Shown piece by piece: positions 13,801-26,347 of a stretch of DNA of 64,000 bases (its first letter is position 1; every line of letters starts with the position of its first letter). The position numbers and the translations under genes are program-made. Source of the stretch: Neckera pumila (taxonomy: Eukaryota > Streptophyta > Bryopsida > Hypnales > Neckeraceae); the NCBI GenBank assembly GCA_963969595.1, contig OZ018416.1, positions 18,492,065 to 18,556,064 of the forward strand. The letters are read 5' to 3'. Under the pieces are notes generated by a model. The model was given only the letters and a program-made list of their open reading frames with translations, was not told where the DNA came from and ran no database searches.

Positions 13801-15392
13801 GTACAGCTAGATATCCTAAACGAATTCCTCCAGCGGTGCTTCTATGACCCTATTTGACCAGTGCTTGATCCTCTCTTTGGATTCTCATTCTGAAGTCATT
13901 CTCACGGGGTATCTGTGCACACGCCAAGCAAGTCAGATTTGAGAAGGGCTCAAGAAATTTGGACAACCGACTACATTTTCTACTCCAAAATGTACCATTC
14001 ACTTGAACAACATCATTTAAAACGTAAACTGTGGCAGATAGATGTGGTTCAGGGTACCACTCAACACCAGAATGAGGGTCATTCAATAATGGTAGAACAG
14101 CATACAAATTTCCACCATAATCAACAGATGGACCCCAAAATCCATAGCACATGAAACTAGGAAGCCAAGGATTTTATCAACTGTTTGAGATATACCTTCA
14201 CTGTTATTTGATGTACCCTGCCTCAACCATGAATGAAGGTCACCTTGATTGGAGTGACAGCTTGTTGTGTTGGATGTACTTGGTCACCCTGGTCACCCCG
14301 TTCCTGCTAGATCCCTGTGAAGCTTGTCTGCATCCTCGACAGCCTTCTTGTGCTTGGGACTACTAATGTGATTTTTCAAGTTCACTTCCAGATTCATCTT
14401 CAATGGGCAAAGGACCATGACATCCCTGCAGTATTGACACTTGACCTTGAACCAGTAACATTTAGTGTCCTGGGCTTCCAAATTCCCAAGGATTGTGAAT
14501 TGTTTATGTCCATCTGGAAGAGTAGCATTCACTGATTGGACAATTTCAACACCCTCAGCAATCATGAGTTTGTGATCCTCGGGAGTGAGTGTAGTTAGCC
14601 TTCCATTTTTGGTCTGTAGCAGCGGGTGCTCTTTGAAATCCATGTTCTTTGCTGCACAGAAATTTCTGACGTATTGTGCAGACACAATGTGCGATCTCCG
14701 GAAATTGTTAAACAAATTGTCAATTTTTCCTTTGTATGGTTGCTACCACCACCTCCACAATCTTTTTTGCACTCCTTGCACCACAGCTTCACAATTCCAT
14801 TTCCATTGAGATCGAAGGTCTTCAACCACCAATCATGGTCGGACAGGGCGACCCTCTTCAACTCGGCTCTAAGTTTCTTTGCGCGCTGCAAGTAGCGATC
14901 CATCACTTTGTTGGGCAAGAGAGTGGATTTCAAAGGTATCTCGTCGACCTCAGTTAAATCTCCACTGCCGCTCACTCTAGACGAGCCGATGAGCTGACTT
15001 GCTGGATCTAAAGATTAGACTTGAACTTGGGCAACATCTTCCACAGCAGGGACAACCTCCTTGGTGTGTGGCAAGAAGGACCCATCTGAAAGTCGCCTCC
15101 GCTTATGTGAATCATTGTCTCCATTCCCAAGATGAATGGCATGAATCTCTAGAATAATGCCGTTCAAACGCTCCAACTTCCTTTGGATGCGCCGCTTGTC
15201 TTCAGCATCCCAGAAATCAAAAGGCCACTCTAAAATCTCGTTAGTTTTTAGCGTACTCCGAAGTGCCTCCAATGTCAGAGCACCTCCAATGTTGACTTTG
15301 CCAAAGTACTCCGGCTCTGCGCCCTCTTCCTCCAAAGTCCACAAAGTGATTCGATTGGAAATTGAAAGAGCCATACTACTAGAATACGGCAA
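10894..15392 (-). pseudogene. Decayed P/THAP9-like transposase
   Basis: A long minus-strand frame begins MPYSSSMALS at 15392 and can be followed to about 11220, with a further piece at 11151-10894. Two cysteine/histidine zinc-finger-like regions are near the N-terminus (CKECKKDC, and CQYC followed by HISSPKH). Next comes a conserved block FWGPSVDYGG. An RNase H-like segment follows with VEDETKVRGRVSW...VVGFCG (Asp codon 13280-13282), resembling the first catalytic strand of P-element/THAP9 transposases. Further on are HDQDYIHNGKKL and then LTGSDSCEIFFSKVGGM (12208-12160), like the C-terminal RNase H block. Breaks seen: in-frame stops near 15015, 14290, 13850, 13011, 12397, 12320, 11735 and 11520, and frameshifts near 14716, 14165, 13208 and 12843. 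The element family assignment is inference; the homology blocks are clear. Confidence 0.75.
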
Positions 15393-15914
15393 GACGCCCT
15401 AAACCCTCCCTGTTGTGGAATGGAAATCGTGACTGCACCTAAATCCTATGAAAATTTCAAATCTACCTGAAATCCTAACAAGTCCGGAGAAGGATGACAC
15501 ACTGAAACCTGACCCCTTGGCTCATTCTAAGATACACCAAAATCCTAGTGCCACATCCAAACTTGCACCTTCAAGCCCAGAATCCTTTCAATCCTAAATC
15601 CAGAGTATCCCACAAACTCACAAATGAACTAAACCCTAAACCAGAATGTGCAATCGCTAAATTCAACATTACTTGCAAAAATGATAAGTCGACCTTCTTT
15701 CTCTGTGAAAAACACAGTAATAAGAGAACAGATCGTAGGCGACCAAAACCGCAGCTATTGAACCCTGCAATGTATTTGAAGACCTTCAAAAAAAACATTC
15801 AACCGCAACAATTACGATGCAAACCTACAATCCCGGATGTGATTCAAAACAACTCTGGAACCCTAAAACCAAACCCGTTGAAGGGAAGATCCTAAACCTT
15901 GAATTGCTTAGTCA

Positions 15915-15985
15915 GAAATCGGGCAGGTACAATCAAAAATTGGGCAGGTACAGCCAGAAATTGAATAGGTACAGACTGGTTCCAA
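15915..15985. repeat. Short tandem repeat near the right end of the P-like element
   Basis: The phrase GGGCAGGTACA and its degraded forms recur at about 25-bp spacing, three times. Confidence 0.5.
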
Positions 15986-16297
15986 CTACAAACCGCCAAA
16001 AAAATTCCATAAATTTGGTCATAAACAAGCTTGGGATCTTTCTTAGACATCTATGTAACATTTACTAATTTTTAGACACCCTATGATATCTTTACAAATT
16101 TTCAGATTTCTTTTTGGCAATGCTATTGTAGAAAAAAAATTAACCCAAATTTTAGTATTTTTTCCTACCCTTCATTCTTTCTACAATGTTTTTTATTCTA
16201 GAGATGCTATTTTACTTCAAAACCATTTCTAAATTTTAGGACCAAGGCAATTATAATACTCCTTCATTTGATTGCACCTAAATTCCAAAAAAAAAGG

Positions 16298-16312
16298 ACT
16301 GCACTCCCCGGG
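16298..16312 (-). repeat. Right terminal inverted repeat of the P-like transposon
   Basis: On the minus strand the end reads CCCGGGGAGTGCAGT, the partner of the left end. The TTTTTTTA duplication follows immediately. Confidence 0.7.
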
Positions 16313-17145
16313 TTTTTTTAAGAATGAAAATTAAGTTTTTTTGAATTTCTTTTTTTTCCCTAGATTCTCAACTCAATTCTCCACTACAAATATTTAAAGT
16401 TCAAAACTCTATAGTGCAAAAAATTTAAGTTAAAAATGTTCAAAGTCAAAAAATCTAGTCCCGCAATGTGCTAAAAATCTTGTTCTTTTCACTTTGAATG
16501 CAGATATCTTGCAATCTGTGCAATCAAAAGTTCTGTAATTTTTTCCACACATTGTCATACTAGTTAGGTGTAAGATCTAACGGTTGGATGTACAAAAAAA
16601 ACAATTTTCAGATTTTTTTACTCTTTGCTCTAAAAATGACAGTTTTGAGAGTTATTTGGCAGAAAAAAGGCCTTGGTCCTTTAGGGGTTAATCTTTAGTC
16701 TCGAAAGTCCACGATTCTATTAGTGCGTGTATGTCTACAAATCACTATCACCTACATTGTAATGATCACCCATCAGTTTTGTTAGAATGAAATACTTTCA
16801 AGAAATCGACACCATAGTCAGCAACCACCTCAAAATCTGAGATTTGTAGTATTTTTAGCTCTCAGTGATTTTTATGTCAATTCATTGGTCATGGGCCAAT
16901 TTTCTGTTTAAAGAAAAGATAGAGTGGTCTCTTCCTAAAAATGAATCATTTCTAATTTCTAAAGCATTGTTGTGATGCACAATACATAGGGAATCTTTGG
17001 TTCCTTTTGCAAACTACGTAGATGCAAATTACATAGATTGTGTGAAAAACTTCATCTAATTGGTTTTGGAAGTTATGCCCATTAGCATCAATTGGAGCAA
17101 TAATTAAAATTTATACCACATAAAATAACTTTATAAGTTCTTACT

Positions 17146-18074
17146 TTAACCCCTAAAAGCCCGTTCTCCCTTTGGGGGACAAATGTGTTTTTGGGCAGGT
17201 ACCTATGGGCTGAAGTTTTCTCCTGATTTTTTGAAACTTTTTTTGGAGGTAGAAAAACTGATTACCTTCATGGCAATATAATTTTTTTCACAATCAGTGC
17301 CCGGGAACAAAAATTATGACCAAATAAGCTCAAAACAGGGGACGGTGGGGAGCAAAAGAAAATTTGCACTTTTTTTTTTTCTTTTTTTTAGTATTTTTTT
17401 CTCATAGATTATATTTTTTTCTATCTAAAAAGCTTTGATTCATTTCATTTGGATTTGTTATGAGAAAGTTACGGACATTCTTGTTTTTCGGGTAGTTAGA
17501 GCATCTTTTTGAAAAAAATAACTTCTAGGATGCATTTCTAAATGCAATTTTTCAAATTTTTCAATATGTTTTTTTTGCATGGTTAAGTTTACTTGCTAGA
17601 ACAATCTGACCATTGGGATTGGTGCATTTTAATTCCATCTAAAATAAATGAATATTTTAGATTTTCCTTCTATCTCGTACCTACTTCTACATAACAATTT
17701 TTTCAATAATGAAAATTAAGTTTTTTTGAATTTTTTTTGTAGGGTAGATTGTCAATTCAATTCTCCACTGTAAACATTTAAAGCTCAAAACTCAGTAGTG
17801 TAAAAATTTTAAGTTAAAAATGTTCATATTCAAAAAATTTAGTCCCACAATGTGTTGAAAATTTTGTTTTTTTCACTTCAAACATAGATATCTTGCAATT
17901 TATGCGGTCAAAAATTCTGAAATTTTTTCCACACATTCTCATACTAGATAAGTGTAAGATCCTATGGTTAGATGTGCAAAAAAAACATTTTTAATTTTTT
18001 TCACTCTTTGCTAAAAAAATGACAGTTTTGGGTATGTTTTGGAAAAAAGAAGGCCTTGGGCCTTTAGAGGTTAA
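17146..18074 (+). mobile_element. Family A TTAA element
   Basis: Starts TTAACCCCTAAAAGCCC and ends GGGCCTTTAGAGGTTAA, about 929 bp. The interior is collinear with the 41781 copy. Confidence 0.85.
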
Positions 18075-18799
18075 CGGATTTGGCTAATGGATCGCTTAGT
18101 TATATTTCAAAGAACTAAAAGTGAGATGGTCATACAAGCAACTCAAATACATTGACCTTTACAAGAATCTTTGAATTTTATTTTCTTACAAACATGATTT
18201 CAGAGAATGGATGTCATATAGAAGAGGCATGCATGCTATTTGAGTTACTAATAAGACACACAAGGTAGTTACAAAGTAGGACATGCATGCTATTTAAATT
18301 AGTAATAAGATGTAACGACCTTCAAATACATTTCTAAGGGTCTATGTAATATTTTAGTCATGATAATAGACCATTATTTCATATATCATCTTAGGTTTCC
18401 CACAAAGAATATATTCACTAAAGTTATAAAAAATATTTAAAATAAAAATCTATTTAAATTTGCTTAGCTAAATGTATTTTTAATATATATGGCAATCTAT
18501 TATAATATTTTTTATTTATATTTTATGAAACACCTCAGTTTTTTTATTAGACATCTAATATAATACTAGAAGAGAGAACCCTCCAATTTGACTTCTAATC
18601 ATGTTAAATGTTTTTACAACCATGAATCAAGCCTTCTCTAGTCCATGTTGTTAATGGATTTTTGGCTCATGGAATTAATAATTAATACAATAAAATAGCT
18701 TAGCTTATATTTGGGCTAATTGTTTCCTTCATGTAGATTAGTTCTTAAAATAATTCCCTGATTAAAAAGGTCACATCTCATCAAAACATTATTCATGAA

Positions 18800-21700
18800 T
18801 GTCATTTGAAAATAACAATCATAGAATTCTATCCCTATTGCTTGATATTTGTGACTTTCATTATATGGTACTTGATTTGGACTATCATTTCATCAACATG
18901 TAATTTGCAAAAATGGAAGGACAACAAAATCAACTTATTTGAGGCAATCAAATTCAACTTCAAGTGGAGCTCAATGAGAGTTTTCAAGATGCTATTGTCA
19001 TAGGTGATAGTAATCTATGCACCTTGGGGAGAGGAAAGAATAGTCTTTGGTTGTATTCACATTGGATCTCCATGCCAAATGCAACAATTCTATCAAGATG
19101 CTATGCCTATTATTTAGAGATACGGAAAGCCCTGAAATTATTTCATCACCTTCACTAATTAATAATTTGCATTGGCTCAACTTCTATTGGGTCAACAAGA
19201 TATTGATTGTTTTGATTTGATAATAAGGGTCTTCATCGTGACATTGAAAAAATTACTTGACGATTTGGTGAAATAAATAGTTTTAGAGGTGTTGTGTGAC
19301 GCGCATGATTGCATGAACAGTGGAATTCCAAAAGCAGAGTTTCCACATTCTTATATTCCCATTTGTGTGGCAAAAGTGTAAAAGTCTTAGAATATTGGAG
19401 AGTTTGACAAATAGATCATTGCCGTGATTTCAAATCCCATTCCATATTAGTCCTTGCATGAGATAGTATGGTCCATGGCCCATGTATTGTTGTAAATTTT
19501 AGATCACTTTACATGTTGAATGGGATTATTTCAAGGGCTTTTTTTACCCCTAAAGTTCCATGACTATGTTTTCACCAAAAACACTCAAAAACTGCCATTT
19601 TTAGTACAAATACCAAATTTTTGAAAAAAAAAATTTGACACATGTAACTATAGGATCTTATATTAAACTAGTTTTAGAAGATGTGGAAAAAATTTCAAAA
19701 TTTTTGACTTTGCAGATTGGAAGATATTAGCATCTGAATTCGTAAAAATCCTTTTTTGTCCCTGCAAAAAACAAGGTAGTTGCACTTCACAATGTCACAT
19801 TTGTATAAAAAAAATGTCCAAAATGGTGGTGCATCTCTGAATTCTTTTTCCTAAACAAGTTGGCTACATGCTTAAAAAATTTCAAATCATTTGGAATTGT
19901 GTAACATATATAAAGAAATAGTAAGTAGAAAAAAAAATAGAAAATGATCCAAAATACTAAATTGTTAAGAATTTAATTATGGAATTGAAAAATGTTAATC
20001 CCAATGGTTGTAATGTTGTAATAAACGACCTACATCCTATGATTTTTTTTTTTTAGAAAATATTAAAAATTCAGTTAAATAAATAACTTCAAAGTTTATT
20101 TCAAAGTAGAAAATCCATAACTGCCCAAAAACTAAAAAACCTCATAACTTTTGACTCATTGGTCAAAATGGATAGATTCAAAGCTTTCCACGTATATATA
20201 ACTCTAGAAAATCAATTTCAAATTTTTATTTTTGAAAAAAGTGATTTTTTTTTATCTGCCCGGACTACCCAGTTATGAAAAAAAATAATATAATTGGCCA
20301 TAACTTTTGACTCCTATTTCCAAATGTCATGAAATTTAGTGCATATGAAAGATATTCCTTGCACCCACATTCTATTAAGATTTCATCTTAAAATATGGAA
20401 AATCTCTAGTCACATGTACTTGCCTAGAATTTCTATATAGCCAAAAAATGCATGCTGGTCCTTTAGGGGTTGAGCAATTCACTTTTGATACTCAAACAAA
20501 CCATGATGGCTTTCTACTCTATCATGATGGTGGTTGTGTTATGAAGAAGCTTGTAGCTTGCAACAAACAATTGATTGTATCATACAATCCCTATTTGGGT
20601 GCAGTATACAATGTACACATAAATATTGAGATATGTTCCATTGTAAAAAGTGTGAAGTATATCTTTTAGATATATACACAAGGGGCACAATAAAATGTAG
20701 CTCAATTTTAAGTTGCTAGAGGAGGTGACTATGAAAGCAAATATGATATTCCTCCAATTATTGATGAGATTGAAGACATTTTAGATGCCCATTATGTGTC
20801 CTCTAGTGAAGCATGCTATCATATTTGGACAGTATTGATATACGCACGGACATTTTCTAATAGTGATACACTTGACCCTTCACTTGCTTAATAAACAAAT
20901 GGTGAAAAATTGCAAGGGATTATAGATAAAGTTCCAAAATCAACATTTGAAGCAAATGGTTTGAACTAATCAAAGTACTTTAGAATTCCAAAGCCACCTT
21001 TACATTGACATTCCGGAGTAATTCAATTCGAAGAAAAATATTTGGCAAGCACAAAAGTACTACTATAGTCTTCAACTAGTGAGAACTTCACAAACTTCAA
21101 AAACATATGATAGTATTATGAAAGCATTTAGATAAAAGCATGAATAATATGTAATTATTAAGATGTACAATAATGTATAATTTTAATTTGTTCAAGTGCT
21201 TGGAAGTTTTTGCAATGATATAGTGTATTGTCTTAGATGTGAAGTTGCTTCGGCAATTTGAGTAGAAAGAAGTAATGAAGTTGTAGAGGTTGTTGTCCCA
21301 CTATAAGATTCATCTACATAAAAAAATTTAAAACTAAAACTATTATAGTTTTTCAATCTTGAAAAGTGCCAAAGCTACCTATTTAACAAAATTTACATTA
21401 CCATTTCTAGAATCTTTTGTTTTTATTTCTATATTATTGACGCACATAGATTGTGATAAGTCTATAGTTATTCATGAAAACCGTATTGCTACCTTGTATG
21501 CATGGCTAGGAGACTGCTAGATGGTGATGAAGAGTGGAGTATATACTTGCACAAGGTTGCTAGTATAATTAGTTTTTTTGATCAATATAAAAGTCTATTT
21601 TTGACAAGTTTTATCTTTTGCAATTGCGTCAAGCTTAGAATGCTTTGGGGGCAACATTGGGAAGAATTGTAGTAAACTACATCTGATAAAACCTACGGTA
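18800..21700 (+). pseudogene. Helitron Rep/helicase relic, interrupted by a family B element
   Basis: Plus-strand fragments match the plant Helitron protein in order: ELNESFQDAIVIGDSN near 18965, QMQQFYQDAMPII followed by RYGKP near 19075, PHSYIPI (a degraded HxH-type Rep motif) near 19350, then, after the 0.9 kb family B element, SYNPYLGAVYNVHINIEICS near 20580, YVSSSEACYHIWTVL near 20795, and RRLLDGDEEWSIYL near 21508. Many stops and frameshifts are present. No helicase core after about 21700 and no Helitron termini (TC...CTRR hairpin) were identified. The family call rests on these ordered blocks. Confidence 0.75.
19543..20473 (+). mobile_element. Family B TTAA-type element inserted in a Helitron
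   Basis: Starts TTTACCCCTAAAGTTCC and ends GGTCCTTTAGGGGTTGA; the flanking TTAA copies are each changed by one base. About 923 bp between them. Both flanks belong to one Helitron reading frame. Confidence 0.75.
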
Positions 21701-24700
21701 TAATAAAAGGATTATCTATTCTTACTTTTATACAAGCTAATCAAATTTTAGAGGGTTGTTCTAAGTCTCTGAAAGACTATTCAAAATTTCCATGTCTACA
21801 ATTTCTTGAGGATCAAGTATTTGTTGCTTTACTAATCTATAAAGAGATATGGAGGTATTATAATCATAGTGTTTAAAAATATTAGTCTTATGAATGATGA
21901 ACAATACACCATTTACTAAAAAAATATTTTGTGTAAGGAGACCAAGTGTCATGCCCCTTAATGACACATAATATTGCACATACCATGCATCCACAATGGT
22001 AGATTTCAACACTAGTCATTGATTCCCCATTCTTCTACGTAGTATGATTTTAGCACCTAACTCCCACAATATACTAGACATGTCATTTGATGACATGGAG
22101 TGGAACTTCCATTGATGTCCAAGCACTCAATGGTGGTACTACTCACCATTGGCACTAATTAACCGCCCTTAAACGGTGCTCAACTCCCTACTAGGCCCAA
22201 CTACCCAAGCAACTTCACTTCAAGATTCACCTTGAGATTCACTAATTGAGACTCAATGTCACGGACTAGCATGAAGTAGGACACCATCCAATTGATACTA
22301 CACAGTGCCCCAAAGTAGCTTGTGATATTATGAAGGTGGTGGTGAGACTCGATCACCAACTTCAGTACTCATAGCCACTTTGACATCATTTGGGAGGGAG
22401 AAAGGAGACCACCCCTCCTTATACTATTCTCTATGGATTTGGTAACCCTGCCTTTTTATGGATTATTAAGGCATCTAGTATGCAATTCTACAAATTTCAA
22501 AAATTCCAAAGAGCAAAAAAAAGAGTCAGTTGGTGGTCAATTGTTTGTTGAATCTACCATGCAAAGTCCGGAAAAAAAAATACACCTGAATTTCAAAATT
22601 TTAATCTTTCAATCTATGTAATGAATGTTGCCCAAGAAAATTTTGAACCATTGTTATACTAGTGTAACTTGATTTATAAAATTAAATGATTCATTTTTTT
22701 TAATTTTAAGTCTTCGAAAATAGAATTAACAATTTTAGACATTTTTTGGTATGTGGTCTTCAAAAGAACATTTTGAAGTACTTTGCAAGCTTTGTCGTCA
22801 TACATACATCTTCCTTAGACCCCAATTTTTTTTTATGTATAACTTCTATTAGTCAAAAACAATATCCTATGGTCAGAAACAAAATAAAATTTGATTCATA
22901 GCCTTTTTTTAGAGAGTTTCACTTTTTGGTAGTTTTGTCAATATTTATCAATTTCTAGCCCATGGATCTTAAAGGATTAAGAACCTGCATTTGAAGCTAA
23001 TTAAGTTCCAAATGAAATTTAAGAGTACTAAAAGACAAAGTGATTTCCAAGATGATAAGGCTTTTAATTCAAAGATTAATGTCAAACCATCTTTTATTAT
23101 AGAACATAGGAACAATTGTATTGATCATATAATAAACATTTATGTTGCTATAGATGAAGACATAAAGGATATTTCATAAAATATTGTCCCAAGATGAAAC
23201 ACCCAAAGACATCCTATATCTACTTCTAATAAGTAGACTTCTATTAAAAGTGTCCCTTAAAGTGTTATTAAATCTTTTTTATATGTAATTGTAATTGGTT
23301 GACTGTTGATTTCTCTATATTTTGGTATTAGAACCTGTGAGGTACTTTTTCACTAACTTTTACTTTTTGTCAAGTACCAGTAGTATAGGAGTTCATCCGT
23401 GGATAAGCCAACGTAGTCTATCATTGGTGCATCTAATGTCACTTTTAAAGTAGATTTAAGTTATGTGTAAACACACTTGTGGTTCATACTTAGAAACTTT
23501 ATTCTTATACTTCTATTCTTTTTCTTTCTTTCTTTATTCCCAGGTTCTCTCAATTTGGTGAACAGTCCATTACCACTAATGCAGACACAATGCTATATAA
23601 GTCTCAGTCCTATATAGTATTCTAGGGTGGAGAACACATCTTTGGCAACACGTCAAGTTGGGCAACACGTCTTATACATGGATGCAACCTATGACCTAAT
23701 CATATATATACAAGATAATACTTTTAAAGTATACAAATAATTCGTTAATTAACACCTTTTTATGTGTTGGACAACAGGGCCAGTAATTGCTCTTTATGAG
23801 CTTTTCGAATCTATGTGCAATATGACTACATGTGGCAGTCCTAGTGGGCAACACGTCCAGTGTGCAAAGTATGAAATGTTTAGGACAAAATACCAGATTC
23901 TTGGTCTTTGAGCTTTCTCCTTTCTTTTAAGATTGGGCAACAAGTCTCAGGGCAATAGGTCCAAAACCACAGGGTGAATCGTCCCTAAACATAGACAAAC
24001 ATATATCAACCATAAAGAACATTAATTTCACAATTCCGTCCAATTCTAAATCCAAAATCTAAATTACAAGATTTATTTTAGAAATTGTAGGACATATTGT
24101 CACCCAAAAGCCCTATAAACTAGACCCAAACTAGGTTCACGGCCCAAGGGCCGTTCGAAAAAATTTAGACCTTTTTATTTTTATTTTTAACCAATTCATC
24201 CAAATTTTAAATCCACAATTTAATTTTTAACGTTATAAAATTTATTAATTTATTTAGATTATGGGACCTATGATCACTCGCAGCCCCAATGACCGTTCTA
24301 CGGGACCTAAAACTGTGGACTTTGGGCCCGTGACCGTGGTCCTGCGTACCCTATGACCGTGCCCGGTGACCTGAGACCGTGGCAACACGTCTGAACGGGT
24401 CGAGGGCAACAGGTCTGGAAACCAACAGGGCAACAGATCAAGGCGGATATCGGAGTCGGGTGGAGGGTATCGGGGGGTCTCAATCCGAGGGAGGGAAGGG
24501 CCAGTTGGAGGTCCCGATTGGGCGCTGCACCTGTCCGTCGCCGCTTCCTGGCTCCGTCGCGCGTGGATCTTCTCAAGCAATTTCAGAATTTTTTTGGTTC
24601 CAATTACGCACACCCTCAATCGATTACTTCCCACCAAAACATCTGCAGCAAGAAATTCTGATAAAATTTCGAGATTTTTGAGAATGAGCTTCCACAGGTG

Positions 24701-25970
24701 CAGACTGCTGCAAATTTCCTCAAATGGCGATTTCTCCTCAAGTTACAAAATTTCTTGAAATTTGTTGCTGAGTTTTCCTCGCTTAATCATTACGTTCCTC
24801 CCCAACCCCTCAGTCATGTGAAATTTCTTGTAAGGTTTCGAAAATCAGAAATTTGAATGCATCGCACTTGCCTGCAACTTCCGAATCCCTAATTCAGCCA
24901 ATCGAAAGCTTGTCTCTCCCACAGGCTATGGCACAAGAATCCAACTTGAAATTTCTCCAATTACTCTTATAATCTTGATCTCCTCTTCCTCTGATCAACC
25001 ACGATTGGTATTTCGTTTCCAAGTTCAAGGTTGCATGATTTTGAAAACAGAACTTCCTTCCAAAATTCGAGGCACCTCACATAGATTCAAATCACCGAAC
25101 AGTGCATCTGTGCATGCAAGACTCCTTCGACTGGGGAAACTTAAATCGTGCAGAATAGTGAATTTAATTTAAGGTTCAAAGAAAAATCTCTTACAGATCC
25201 TCCTAACAAGTTGTTGGTTTCACCAACTCACACTCGAAAACTCCAAATCTCATAAGACAAAGACAATGCAGGTTCTTGACAAATAGAGAATACTTATAAA
25301 ACACATACACAAACAAATCACACAAAATAATATATATATAAAAAATACTAGGTCTTACAAAATGCCGTCTTGTTCATTTTTCTTTTAACCTTTTATAATA
25401 AAAAAAAATGAAAGGACGCGATCTAGTTTTGAAGAGGTGTGTCCGGGATACACCTCATTCATTTATTAAATTTCGTGTGTTTCTTTTTTCTTTTTCTTTT
25501 TCTTTCATCCATCCTAAAAATAATCCTATTTACACTTGTATAAAGTTTAAAAACTGCTTTTTCAATTATTTTTAACTACTTTCTGCTTTTTAGGGATTTT
25601 AGCCTATTTTTAAGCTATTTTTCTTATTTTTTAGACTACTTTCTACATACTTTTTCAATAAAAATTAAAAAATAACCTAAAAACTAAAAAATTTATTCTA
25701 CAGAACCAGGCTACATAATGGTTTCAATATTCTAGGGTTATCCATTTTGAAAATTCATAGAAATTACATGTCTTATCCAATTTATTTTTTTGAAAATTCA
25801 TGATTTTTAATTTCTAATATTACAAAAAATGTATTTTTCTAAAAAAATGTGCCTCTAACTATGCTAAATTGCTTATTTTGACAATTTTAGGTATTCCATC
25901 TCAACAAAAGTAACAATTTCAAAGAATCTAAAAGGCTTAAGAAGAAACACAAATTGAACATTAAATTATA
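21700..25970. other. Unassigned; includes a GC-rich patch at 24280-24560
   Basis: Apart from the motif cluster at 23640-24430, no gene or element ends were recognised. Overlapping open frames at 24254-24637 follow the GC-rich patch on both strands and lack protein-family features. Confidence 0.4.
23640..24430. repeat. Cluster of spaced short motif GGGCAACACGTC
   Basis: GGCAACACGTC and one- or two-base variants (GGCAACAAGTC, GGCAATAGGTC, GGCAACAGGTC) recur about nine times, from 23645 to 24425, without repetition of the sequence between them. Confidence 0.6.
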
Positions 25971-25973
25971 CGA

Positions 25974-26347
25974 TGTAACGGACATGCAAGATGCAAGGAA
26001 AGCAAGACAAGACAAGTGTTGGAAGTTTAGACTTGATATTGAAAGATTAAGAAGTATAAGGCAAGAGTTGAAGTCAAGAACTAAGATCAAGATAGGTGTC
26101 GAGACTAAAAACTACCTCAGTCTCGGCTTGCTTATATACTACTCACTAGGAGGTTTTTCCAGAAGCTTCCTCCAACTAGGAAATATTCCGAGAAGCTTCC
26201 TCCAGCTAGGACGTGCTTCCAGAAGCTTTCTCCAACTAGAAAGTGCTCCAAGAAGCTTCCTCAAGCTAGGACGTGCTTCTAGAAGGTTCTAGAACCTTCT
26301 TCTATCTACAAGTCTATTGATGAAGGTTTTGAACTATGTCCGTGACA
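25974..26347 (-). repeat. 3' LTR of the chromovirus (374 bp)
   Basis: The ends are near-perfect inverted repeats: TGTAACGGACAT on the left and ATGTCCGTGACA on the right. It contains the minus-strand TATA box (26131-26138) and a 30-bp tandem array (about 26155-26290). Confidence 0.85.
26155..26299. promoter_or_regulatory. Heat-shock-element cluster in the 3' LTR
   Basis: Tandem 30-bp units each carry AGAAGCTTCC, an inverted pair of HSE pentamers (GAAnnTTC). The array ends at 26277-26299 with five perfectly alternating pentamers: TTC, GAA, TTC, GAA, TTC, each separated by 2 bp. On the minus strand this lies immediately upstream of the TATA box at 26131-26138. Confidence 0.6.

Larger units (their letters stand above)
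8042..16312 (-). mobile_element. 8.27 kb P-like DNA transposon with 8-bp target duplication
   Basis: The element is inserted in a family A TTAA element: joining 7483-8041 to 16321-16691 restores a copy of about 930 bp that matches uninterrupted copies. It is flanked on both sides by TTTTTTTA (8034-8041 and 16313-16320); the uninterrupted copy at 41781-42712 has one TTTTTTGA at this site. Its ends are short inverted repeats: CCTGGGGAGGGCACT on the left and, reverse-complemented, CCCGGGGAGTGCAGT on the right. Both reading frames inside run on the minus strand. An 8-bp duplication fits the P superfamily (and hAT); the transposase motifs favour P/THAP9-like. The copy is decayed and cannot encode an intact transposase. 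Confidence 0.85.
7483..16691 (+). mobile_element. Family A TTAA element split by the P-like transposon
   Basis: The left part is 7483-8041, starting TTAACCCCTAAAGGACC. The right part is 16321-16691, ending GGTCCTTTAGGGGTTAA. Removing the insert and one target copy leaves about 930 bp. Confidence 0.85.

Noticed and set aside
24254..24637. Overlapping minus-strand open frames
   Set aside because: They follow a GC-rich patch, are open in several frames at once, and have no family features.
25954..26292. Plus-strand frame with 10-residue repeats (SRSFLQLG type)
   Set aside because: It is the 30-bp LTR array read in frame; the array is promoter sequence and the frame is not kept in the other LTR.
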